Below are positions 42,333 to 50,034 of a stretch of DNA of 64,000 bases, one piece after another. The notes under the pieces were generated by a model. The model was not told the origin of the DNA, searched no databases, and saw only the letters and a program-made list of their open reading frames with translations. Position 1 is the first letter of the stretch, and each line of letters starts with the position of its first letter. The translations under genes and the position numbers were made by a program. Source of the DNA: UBA7378 sp049611805 (GTDB lineage Bacteria > Pseudomonadota > Alphaproteobacteria > RS24); NCBI GenBank assembly GCA_049611805.1, contig JBMZAX010000006.1, positions 37,222 to 101,221 on the forward strand, in the 5' to 3' direction.

Positions 42333-44534
42333 ATGATGCGTCAATACGAGCTTGTTGATCGGGTTGTCAGCTATGAACCGGCGGCAGACGAAGACCTGCT
42401 CAACCGCGCCTATATTTATGCCACCAAAAAACACGGCGACCAGAAACGCGCTTCCGGCGACCCGTATTTCTCGCATCCGGTCGAGGTGGCCGGCATACTG
42501 ACGGATTTGCGTCTGGATACGGCAAGCATCGCAACCGCTTTACTGCACGACACGCTCGAAGACACGGATGCAACCTATGGTGAGCTTCAAAAGCTGTTTG
42601 GCGCAGAAATCGCCGAACTGGTCGATGGCGTCACCAAGCTCTCCAAGCTGGAAATGTCGTCGCAAGACACGGCGCAGGCCGAGAACTTCCGCAAATTATT
42701 GCTGGCTACGGCCAATGATGTGCGCATTTTGCTGGTCAAGCTGGCCGACCGTTTGCACAATATGCGAACGCTGCACTTCATAAAATCCGATGACAAACGC
42801 CAGCGCATTGCCCATGAAACGCTCGATATTTTCGCCCCGCTCGCCGGGCGCATGGGCATGCAGGCGTTTCGTGAAGAACTGGAAGACCTCTCCTTCGGCG
42901 AGATTAACGCAAATGCGCGTGACCTGTTGCTCGAACGGCTGAACAATCTGAACGAGCAAAGCGGCGATATGCTGGACGAGATCGCCTACACGTTCAGTTC
43001 GCTGCTCGCATCGCGGGGGCTGAAGGCAAGTGTTTACGGGCGGCAGAAACGGCCATTTTCCATCTGGCGGAAAATGCAGCACAAATCCATTTCTCTGGAA
43101 CAGCTTTCCGATATTTTCGGCTATCGCATCATTACGCCCGATGAGGACAGTTGCTATCGCGCGCTGGGCGTGTTGCACCGCGAGTTCAGATATGTGCCCG
43201 GTCGCTATAAGGACTATATTTCAACGCCCAAGCTCAATGGCTATCAATCGCTCCACACCACGGTTATCGGGCCGAATAATCAGCGGGTGGAAATTCAGAT
43301 ACGCTCCGAGCAGATGCACGAGGTCGCCGAAAACGGCGTGGCGGCCCATTGGGTCTATAAAGAAGGCGATGAGGCCGCGCCCGATGCCCGTAAGCTTGAG
43401 CCTTTCACCTGGTTGCAGGATATGATCCAGCAATTGCAAACCGGTGAAACGGCTGAAGAGTTCATGGAAAATACGAAACTTGAGCTGTTCAATGATCAGG
43501 TGTTCTGCTTCACGCCGAAGGGACGCCTTATCGCCCTGCCGCGCGGGGCGACCGCGCTTGACTTCGCCTATGCCGTGCATACGGCGATTGGCAATAGTTG
43601 TGCCGGCGTGCGGATTAACGGTCGGCGTTTGCCGTTCCGCACGCTCATCAAAAACGGCGACGAGATTGAAATTATTCGCGGCGAATCCCAGCTTCCAAAT
43701 GAAAGCTGGCTGCACCACGCAACAACGGGCAAGGCGCGCGCCGCCATCCGTCAGGCTTTGCGCGAGCGCCAGACGGCGGGCTATGCCGATCTGGGTGCCG
43801 AAATGGTTGCCAGCCTGTTTTCATCCGAAGGCCATGAATATACACGCGAGCTTTCCGAGCGCGCGCGCGGCGTTCTGGAATATGAAACCTTGAACAGCCT
43901 GCATGCCGATGTGGGGCGCGGGCACTTGCCGGCGGCGGAAGTTTTGCTGGCCGCCCGCCCCAAAGGTCGCAGCGCGCGCGGTCCGTCGCGGCTGGCCGGT
44001 GCCATGCGCTCGCTGATTTCCTATCCCCGACAGGAAGTCCATGACGACCCCGTCGCAGTGCCCGTCAATGGCAATCTTTACGGGTCGGTGGTGCGTATTG
44101 CGCCCGATTGTTATCCGCTGCCGGGCGATGAGATTGTCGGCATTGTGACAATGGGCGAAGGCGTGGTGGTTTATCCGGTGGGCGCGCCCGCGCTTGACAA
44201 GTTTGAAGACCAGCCCGAACGCTGGGTGACCATGCGCTGGGACAGCGGCACGGTGAATGAGGCGCGCCTGTTTGACTCGCGCCTTAACCTGACCGTTGTC
44301 AACCGCACGGGTTCGTTGAGCATTGTCGCGCAGACCCTTGCCGATTTTGATGCCAATATTTCAAATCTGGCACTGACCCAGCGCGATCAGGATTTTTGCG
44401 ATCTCACGCTTGATATTGAGGTCAGAGATGTTCAGCATGTCGAACAATTGGTCAATGCGTTAAAGGGCAGTTCGGTGGTCAGTGCGGCGTCGCGTCAGTT
44501 AACCGGTGAGGCTTCACTTTCCAGAGATAAATAA
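42333..44534 (+). CDS. Bifunctional (p)ppGpp synthetase/hydrolase RelA/SpoT
   Basis: A 733-residue Rsh protein, the master of the stringent response. It holds an intact hydrolase domain (His72-Asp73 in LLHDTLEDTD), a synthetase domain with GRYKDYIS (an RxKD signature of bifunctional Rel) and GYQSLHTTVIG, a TGS domain (VFCFTPKGRLIALPRGATAL near residues 390-410) and a C-terminal ACT domain (about 655-733). Alphaproteobacteria typically have only this single long Rsh. Two adjacent ATG codons (42333, 42336) follow GGAGG. It is downstream of rpoZ and the pyrE start is one base beyond its stop. Confidence 0.96.
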   Translation: MMRQYELVDRVVSYEPAADEDLLNRAYIYATKKHGDQKRASGDPYFSHPVEVAGILTDLRLDTASIATALLHDTLEDTDATYGELQKLFGAEIAELVDGVTKLSKLEMSSQDTAQAENFRKLLLATANDVRILLVKLADRLHNMRTLHFIKSDDKRQRIAHETLDIFAPLAGRMGMQAFREELEDLSFGEINANARDLLLERLNNLNEQSGDMLDEIAYTFSSLLASRGLKASVYGRQKRPFSIWRKMQHKSISLEQLSDIFGYRIITPDEDSCYRALGVLHREFRYVPGRYKDYISTPKLNGYQSLHTTVIGPNNQRVEIQIRSEQMHEVAENGVAAHWVYKEGDEAAPDARKLEPFTWLQDMIQQLQTGETAEEFMENTKLELFNDQVFCFTPKGRLIALPRGATALDFAYAVHTAIGNSCAGVRINGRRLPFRTLIKNGDEIEIIRGESQLPNESWLHHATTGKARAAIRQALRERQTAGYADLGAEMVASLFSSEGHEYTRELSERARGVLEYETLNSLHADVGRGHLPAAEVLLAARPKGRSARGPSRLAGAMRSLISYPRQEVHDDPVAVPVNGNLYGSVVRIAPDCYPLPGDEIVGIVTMGEGVVVYPVGAPALDKFEDQPERWVTMRWDSGTVNEARLFDSRLNLTVVNRTGSLSIVAQTLADFDANISNLALTQRDQDFCDLTLDIEVRDVQHVEQLVNALKGSSVVSAASRQLTGEASLSRDK

Positions 44535-44535
44535 A

Positions 44536-45120
44536 ATGAAACATGAAACTGTTCTAAAAGAATTTAGGGATGCAGACGCTTTGCTTGACGGGCATTTCGT
44601 TCTTTCTTCCGGATTGCACAGCAGAAATTATCTTCAATGCGCCAAAGTGCTGATGGATCCCAAACGCGCGGCACGTCTGGCGCGCGCGCTTGCGAAGCAA
44701 ATTCGCGAAAACGTCAAAGGCGATATTGATTGCGTTGTATCACCGGCCATGGGAGGCGTGCTGATCGGCTATGAAGTTGCGCGCCAGCTTGGTGTGCGGT
44801 CGATGTTTCTGGAGCGTGTCGACGGCACATTTACCTTGCGGCGGGGGTTTGAACTTGCCGGAAAACCGCGTGTGGTCATGGTTGAGGATATTGTAACGAC
44901 GGGGCTGTCTTCGCGCGAGGCGATTGCGAGTATTCGCGGGCTTGGCGGGCGCGTGGTCGGGGCCGGATGCCTGATTGACCGCTCCGGCGGCAAAGCCAAA
45001 ATCGGCGTGCGGCTTACGGCGCTGGCACGACTGACCATTGAGACATTTGCGCCCGATTGTGTGCCCGATGATTTGAAGCATGTGCCGCCGGTCAAGCTCG
45101 GCAGTCGCGGCCTGACCTAA
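44536..45120 (+). CDS. pyrE: Orotate phosphoribosyltransferase
   Basis: A 194-residue phosphoribosyltransferase, the fifth step in pyrimidine synthesis (orotate plus PRPP to OMP). The PRPP-binding motif VVMVEDIVTTGLSSREAI is near residues 113-130, and the N-terminal GLHSRNYLQCAKVL is the orotate-side loop. The start ATG at 44536 follows the rel stop by one base. The other pyrimidine genes in the window, pyrB and the pyrC-like gene, are 30 kb away. Confidence 0.95.
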   Translation: MKHETVLKEFRDADALLDGHFVLSSGLHSRNYLQCAKVLMDPKRAARLARALAKQIRENVKGDIDCVVSPAMGGVLIGYEVARQLGVRSMFLERVDGTFTLRRGFELAGKPRVVMVEDIVTTGLSSREAIASIRGLGGRVVGAGCLIDRSGGKAKIGVRLTALARLTIETFAPDCVPDDLKHVPPVKLGSRGLT

Positions 45121-45141
45121 TTAGAAGGCTGGGCAACAAGC

Positions 45142-45735
45142 ATGTTCAAACGTCGTAAACCTCAAAGCACACTGGAAAAATGGCAGCAGTTCATCTGGCC
45201 GCGCGAAGGCTGGACGCGGGCGCTGAAATATACATGGCAGCGCACGATACGGCTGAATGGCAGCGCCCATTCCATCGCGCTGGGACTTGCCGCGGGTGCC
45301 TTTGTGTCGGCGAGCCCGTTTATCGGCATGCATTTGCTGATTGCCGCGCTGATTGCCTGGATTTTCGGCGGCAATATCATTGCCTCTGCCGTGGGCACCT
45401 GGGCCGGCAATCCGATCAGTTTTCCGTTCATCTGGCTCACAACATTCAATCTCGGCCATCTGATACTTGGCACCGAAGACAAGGCGGGCGATTTGCCGGA
45501 ACTGAGCCTTGGACTTTTTATCGATGCACCGTTCAACACCTTGTTGCCAATGATGTTGCCCATGGCTATTGGCGGTATTGTCCTCGGCATGGTGATGGCG
45601 GTGGCGACTTATTATCCGAGCCTCTGGGCTGTTCGTTTTTATCAAAAAAGGCGGCGTGACAAGCTTGAGCGAACCCAAGCCGGTATCGGCAATAAAGCGG
45701 GCGATAAAGCGAATAGTGGCGGGGACACACGCTGA
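45142..45735 (+). CDS. DUF2062 membrane protein
   Basis: A 197-residue inner-membrane protein with a basic N-terminus and two to three hydrophobic helices (about 45-75, 84-108 and 130-155). The IALGLAAGAFVSASPFIGMHLL and GNPISFPFIW segments are characteristic of DUF2062. Its cellular role is not established. The C-terminal tail is basic and low-complexity. Its stop overlaps the pdxJ start (TGATG). The pyrE-DUF2062-pdxJ order is widely conserved in alphaproteobacteria. Confidence 0.9.
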   Translation: MFKRRKPQSTLEKWQQFIWPREGWTRALKYTWQRTIRLNGSAHSIALGLAAGAFVSASPFIGMHLLIAALIAWIFGGNIIASAVGTWAGNPISFPFIWLTTFNLGHLILGTEDKAGDLPELSLGLFIDAPFNTLLPMMLPMAIGGIVLGMVMAVATYYPSLWAVRFYQKRRRDKLERTQAGIGNKAGDKANSGGDTR

Positions 45736-46502
45736 TGAGTGAGACCGACAAGTTGCGGCTGGGTGTGAATATCGACCATGTGGCGACACTCAGAAATGCG
45801 CGCGGTGGCAGTCTGCCCGACCCGGTGCGCGCGGCGGCGATTGCCGCACAAAGCGGGGCGGATGGCATTACCGCGCATTTGCGCGAAGACAGACGCCACA
45901 TTCGCGATGCGGATATTGAACGGCTGGCGCGCGAAATTGACCTGCCATTGAATATGGAGATGGCGGCTTCGGAAGAAATGCGCGACATTGCCCTGAAGCA
46001 TCGGCCCAATGCGTGTTGTCTGGTGCCCGAAAGCCGCCAAGAGGTGACCACTGAAGGCGGGTTGAATGTGGTTGGCGAGGCGGTTGTGCTGGGCGAAATT
46101 ATTGCACCGCTCAAGGCACAAGGCATTCGCATTTCCCTCTTTATCGATCCGGAGCCTGAGCAAATCGGCGCCAGTGCCGCGCTTGGGGCGGATATTGTCG
46201 AACTGCATACCGGAACCTATTGCCATGCCCATGCGGATGGCGACAAGCAGCGGGTGCAAGATGAAATCGAGCGGTTGCAATCGGCCGCGCTGCTGGCCGC
46301 GCAAGCCGGAATTGAAGTGCATGCCGGCCACGGGCTTTGTTTCGAAACTGTCGGTGCGATTGCTGCCATGCCCCAGATTGTTGAGCTGAATATCGGGCAT
46401 TTTCTTATCGGTGCGTCGGTTTTCTCAGGCCTGCCGGACGCCATTGCCGAGATGCGCCGTTGTATGCAGGCCGGGCGCGAATTAGCGGGCGGGCGTTCAT
46501 GA
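45735..46502 (+). CDS. pdxJ: Pyridoxine 5'-phosphate synthase
   Basis: A 255-residue TIM-barrel enzyme of de novo vitamin B6 synthesis, joining 1-deoxyxylulose-5-phosphate and 3-amino-2-oxopropyl phosphate. It opens with LRLGVNIDHVATLRNARGG and carries DGITAHLREDRRHI, CCLVPESRQEVTTEGG and EVHAGHGL, with the catalytic Glu/His residues in these motifs. It overlaps acpS by four bases (ATGA). The length matches the family. Confidence 0.96.
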   Translation: MSETDKLRLGVNIDHVATLRNARGGSLPDPVRAAAIAAQSGADGITAHLREDRRHIRDADIERLAREIDLPLNMEMAASEEMRDIALKHRPNACCLVPESRQEVTTEGGLNVVGEAVVLGEIIAPLKAQGIRISLFIDPEPEQIGASAALGADIVELHTGTYCHAHADGDKQRVQDEIERLQSAALLAAQAGIEVHAGHGLCFETVGAIAAMPQIVELNIGHFLIGASVFSGLPDAIAEMRRCMQAGRELAGGRS

Positions 46503-46915
46503 TTTTGGGTATCGGCAATGATTTGATCGATATCCGGCGCATTGAAAAAACGCTGGAGCGTTATGGCGACCGTTTTGTGCAACGCATATTTACCTCTGAT
46601 GAGCAGGCGCGCTCCGAGCGGCGGCGTCTGCGCGCGGCGTCTTATGCCAAGCGGTTTGCCGCCAAGGAAGCGTGTTCCAAAGCGCTTGGAACGGGGTTGC
46701 GTCAGGGGGTTTTTTGGCGCGATATGGGCGTCAGCAATTTGCCGTCGGGAAAACCCACCATGCGTCTTACCAATGGCGCGTTGCAGCGGCTTGAAAAAAT
46801 GACACCGGACGGCATGCGCGCGCAAATCGACCTCACCATAACGGATGACTTTCCATTGGCGCAGGCTATTGTCATCATCTCGGCGGTGCCCGTCGATTCG
46901 GAGATAGTGTCATGA
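46499..46915 (+). CDS. acpS: Holo-[acyl-carrier-protein] synthase
   Basis: A 138-residue 4'-phosphopantetheinyl transferase. The motifs ILGIGNDLIDIRRIEKTL at the N-terminus and AKRFAAKEACSKALGTGLR in the middle carry the Mg-binding Asp and Glu. It activates acyl carrier protein for fatty acid synthesis. I choose the ATG at 46499, overlapping the pdxJ stop; an earlier in-frame ATG at 46460 is possible but lies inside pdxJ. It overlaps lepB by four bases. Confidence 0.96.
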   Translation: MILGIGNDLIDIRRIEKTLERYGDRFVQRIFTSDEQARSERRRLRAASYAKRFAAKEACSKALGTGLRQGVFWRDMGVSNLPSGKPTMRLTNGALQRLEKMTPDGMRAQIDLTITDDFPLAQAIVIISAVPVDSEIVS

Positions 46916-47679
46916 CAGCGCATGAAAAACCGCAAAGCGGCAAAGCCCAGGCAAAAAATGCGTTCCGCGAGAATGTGAAAACATTCATCTGGGCGGCGAT
47001 TATTGCCGTGCTCATCAGGTCTTTGCTGTTTCAGCCGTTCAACATTCCCTCAAGCTCAATGAAGCCGACATTGCTAATCGGTGATTTTCTCTTTGTAACC
47101 AAATTTAGCTATGGCTATTCGCGCCACAGTTTTCCGTTTTCGCCAAACCTGTTTTCAGGGCGGATGATGGCCGATGGCCCGGAGCGCGGCGATGTTGTGG
47201 TGTTCAAGCTGCCGGCCGACAATCGCACCGATTTCATCAAGCGCGTGATCGGATTGCCCGGCGATACGGTGCAGATGCGCGATGGCGCATTATGGATTAA
47301 CGGCGCGCCGGTGGTGCGCGAAGAGGTTGCGGCATTTGTCGATTATGTGCCGGGGCTGGGCGACCGCGAGATCCGCCAATATCGTGAAACCCTGCCCAAT
47401 GGGGTGAGCTATTTCACGCTCGACCAAATCGAAGACGGGCCGGCCGACAATACCGGCATTTTTACCGTGCCGGCGGGCCATTATTTCATGATGGGCGACA
47501 ATCGGGACAATTCCAGCGACAGCCGCATTTCGAGCTATGTCGGCTATGTGCCGCATGAAAACCTTGTCGGGCCTGCGCGCATTCTTTTCTTCTCGTTTGA
47601 CGACCGGTATTCCATGTTGGAATTCTGGCGCTGGCCGGTTGCGATCCGTTATTCGCGCCTGCTGGATGCGGTTAACTGA
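46912..47679 (+). CDS. lepB: Signal peptidase I
   Basis: A 255-residue inner-membrane serine protease that cleaves Sec and Tat signal peptides. One N-terminal membrane anchor (about residues 22-42) is followed by the catalytic Ser49 in IPSSSMKPTL and catalytic Lys110 in FIKRVIGLPGD, and the C-terminal GDNRDNSSDSR box. Its ATG overlaps the acpS stop (ATGA) and its stop overlaps the rnc start (TGATG). The neighbourhood lepB-rnc-era is highly conserved. Confidence 0.97.
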   Translation: MTAHEKPQSGKAQAKNAFRENVKTFIWAAIIAVLIRSLLFQPFNIPSSSMKPTLLIGDFLFVTKFSYGYSRHSFPFSPNLFSGRMMADGPERGDVVVFKLPADNRTDFIKRVIGLPGDTVQMRDGALWINGAPVVREEVAAFVDYVPGLGDREIRQYRETLPNGVSYFTLDQIEDGPADNTGIFTVPAGHYFMMGDNRDNSSDSRISSYVGYVPHENLVGPARILFFSFDDRYSMLEFWRWPVAIRYSRLLDAVN

Positions 47680-48356
47680 TGGACGCCGCGCTCAGGCAAT
47701 TTCTGGCCGCATTGGACTACAGCTTTGCCGATGAAGCGCTTTTGCATCGCGCATTGCGTCACGCAAGTCTGGATGTTGACGACGATAATGAGCATTTGGA
47801 ATTTTTGGGCGACCGGGTGTTGGGTCTGGTGGTTGCCGAAGAATTGCTGGCGCGCTACCCGCATGAAAAAGAGGGCGATCTCGCCCGTCGGCAGGCGGAA
47901 CTGGTGAGCCGTCGCATCTGTGCCGAGATTGCCGCCGAGATCAATCTGGATGCCGTGATACGCTGTGATCCGGGCCAGCGCGGTGGCGGCGACATGCCGG
48001 CGCGCAATATTCTGGCCAATGGCTGCGAGGCGGTGCTGGGTGCGGTATATCTGGATAGCGGTTTGCCGGCAGCGGCAAAAGTCATACTGGCATTGTGGGG
48101 CGCGCGCCTTGATGCGCAAACCGCGGCACCGGTCGACGCCAAAACCGAATTGCAGGAATGGGCGATGAAACGAAAACTCGCCATGCCCGCCTATCAGATT
48201 GTCTCGCAAACCGGCCCGGCCCACGCGCCGACATTTCATGTGTCGGTAACGGTGTCGGGCGTCACGGCGCAAGGCGAGGGCGCGTCACGGCGGCTGGCCG
48301 AACAGGCCGCGGCCGCGAAATGCCTGCACGCGCTGGCCGAAGGGAATGCGTCATGA
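47679..48356 (+). CDS. rnc: Ribonuclease III
   Basis: A 225-residue double-strand RNA endonuclease used in rRNA and mRNA processing. The N-terminal catalytic domain has the signature NEHLEFLGDRVLGLV near residues 38-52 and a second acidic helix near ILANGCEAVLGAVYLD. The C-terminal dsRNA-binding domain (about 155-222) carries DAKTELQEWAMKR and the AEQAAAAKCLHAL helix. It overlaps era by four bases (ATGA). Confidence 0.97.
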   Translation: MDAALRQFLAALDYSFADEALLHRALRHASLDVDDDNEHLEFLGDRVLGLVVAEELLARYPHEKEGDLARRQAELVSRRICAEIAAEINLDAVIRCDPGQRGGGDMPARNILANGCEAVLGAVYLDSGLPAAAKVILALWGARLDAQTAAPVDAKTELQEWAMKRKLAMPAYQIVSQTGPAHAPTFHVSVTVSGVTAQGEGASRRLAEQAAAAKCLHALAEGNAS

Positions 48357-49264
48357 CGGAAAATACGCCTAACGAAAACACTTGCGGCTTTGTGGCCGTC
48401 ATCGGCCCGCCCAATGCGGGCAAATCCACACTCTCCAATGCGCTGGTGGGGCAGAAGGTTTCGATTGTCACGCAAAAAGCGCAGACCACGCGCATGCGGC
48501 TGCGCGCCGTTGTGATGCACGAGGCGGCACAGATTATTCTGGTCGATACGCCGGGTATTTTCGCGCCCAAGCAGCGTCTCGACCGCGCCATGGTGAACGA
48601 AGCGTGGCAGGGCGTTGAAGATGCCGACATAATTTTGCTGGTGCTGGATGCGGCGCGGCCTCTCGATGATGAAAGCGAGGCCATTCTCGACAATCTGGAA
48701 AATGTCAAAAAACCCGTCGCGCTGGTGCTCAACAAGGTCGACACGCTGGCAAAGCAAGATTTGCTGGCGCGGGTGCATGAGTTGAACCTGCGGGCCAATT
48801 TTTCCGATACGTTTCTGGTGTCGGCGCTCACCGGCGACGGGCTGGACGTTTTGAAACAGGCGCTGGCGCAGAACATGCCGGCGGGCCCATGGCTTTACCC
48901 GGAAGATCAGGCGGCGGATGTGCCTTCCGCGCTTCTGGCGGCGGAGATTACGCGCGAGAAAATGTTTTTGCGCCTGCATCAGGAACTGCCTTACGCGCTG
49001 ACGGTGGAAACCGACAAATGGAAGCGCGGCAAAGATGGTAGTATTCGTATCGAGCAGACGGTGTTTGTTGCCCGCGACGGGCAAAAAGCGATTGTGCTGG
49101 GCAAGGGCGGCCAATCGATAAAGGAAATCGGGGCCCAGGCGCGGCTTGAACTGGAAGAGGCGTTTCAGTGTCGGGTGCATTTGTTTATTTTCGTCAAGGT
49201 TCGCAAAAACTGGCAGGATGACCCGGAGCGATATCGGGTGCTGGGGCTGGATTACGGAGCGTGA
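48353..49264 (+). CDS. era: GTPase Era
   Basis: A 303-residue GTPase for 16S rRNA maturation and 30S assembly. It carries G1 GPPNAGKST (near residues 19-27), G2 QTTRMR, G3 VDTPG, G4 NKVD, and a C-terminal KH domain (about 200-300) with GKGGQSIKEIGAQAR. The start is the ATG at 48353 that overlaps the rnc stop; the frame is open upstream but inside rnc. recO follows after three bases. Confidence 0.97.
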   Translation: MTENTPNENTCGFVAVIGPPNAGKSTLSNALVGQKVSIVTQKAQTTRMRLRAVVMHEAAQIILVDTPGIFAPKQRLDRAMVNEAWQGVEDADIILLVLDAARPLDDESEAILDNLENVKKPVALVLNKVDTLAKQDLLARVHELNLRANFSDTFLVSALTGDGLDVLKQALAQNMPAGPWLYPEDQAADVPSALLAAEITREKMFLRLHQELPYALTVETDKWKRGKDGSIRIEQTVFVARDGQKAIVLGKGGQSIKEIGAQARLELEEAFQCRVHLFIFVKVRKNWQDDPERYRVLGLDYGA

Positions 49265-49267
49265 CCC

Positions 49268-50002
49268 ATGGAGGCATGGACGGCGAATGCTGTCATTCTG
49301 GACAGGCGCGCGCATGGGGAAAGCAGCGCGATTGTCGATTTTTTTACCCGCGATCACGGGCGCTATGGCGGGCTGGTGCGTGGCGGCAATGCGCGGCGGC
49401 TGAAACCGGCCTTGCAGCCCGGCAATATGGTGCAGGCAAGCTGGCGCGCGCGTCTTTCCGAACATTTGGGCACGGCGACGATCGATCCGGGCCGCGCCTA
49501 TGCCGCCGAGGTTCTCACCGATCAGGTGTTGCTTGCGGGCCTTTCGGCCATGTGCGCGCTGTTGAAAATTGTTCCCGAACGCCAAGCCTATCCCCGGCTG
49601 TTTGACACGGTGATGGTGCTGCTTGAGGCGCTCGAAAACCGGCAGGTCTGGTTGCCTTTGTTTGTGCGTTTCGAGTTGGCCTTGCTGGAGGAGGTGGGCT
49701 TCGGGCTCGACCTCAGCGCCTGTGCGGCGACCGGCACGAGCGAAGACCTCACCCATGTGTCGCCGCGCAGTGGTCGCGCCGTGTCGCGCGAAGCGGCGGA
49801 GCCTTATGCCGAGCGCATGTTTGTGCTGCCGGCCTTTCTTTTGTCGGCAGATGCGCCGGCAGATGCCGATGATGTTTTGCAAGGCTTGAGCCTGACGGGG
49901 CATTTTCTCGAAAGGCGGGTTTATGGCGCTGACACGTCGGGGCTTCCGGCGGCGCGCGAGAGATTTGTTGAGATTTTGCGCACCAAAGGCGTTCCTGCTT
50001 GA
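49268..50002 (+). CDS. recO: DNA repair protein RecO
   Basis: A 244-residue RecFOR-pathway mediator. The N-terminal OB fold (about 1-80, WTANAVILDRRAHGESSAIV and GRYGGLVRGG) and a helical C-terminal domain (LFVRFELALLEEVGFGLDLS) fit RecO. The C-terminal zinc-finger cysteines found in some RecO are absent, with one cysteine near residue 158. The protein helps load RecA on SSB-coated DNA. It is the last gene of the coupled pdxJ-to-recO run; parC starts 32 bases downstream. Confidence 0.94.
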   Translation: MEAWTANAVILDRRAHGESSAIVDFFTRDHGRYGGLVRGGNARRLKPALQPGNMVQASWRARLSEHLGTATIDPGRAYAAEVLTDQVLLAGLSAMCALLKIVPERQAYPRLFDTVMVLLEALENRQVWLPLFVRFELALLEEVGFGLDLSACAATGTSEDLTHVSPRSGRAVSREAAEPYAERMFVLPAFLLSADAPADADDVLQGLSLTGHFLERRVYGADTSGLPAARERFVEILRTKGVPA

Positions 50003-50034
50003 AGCCTGATGATAGAATCTGGTTATAAAGCGAC

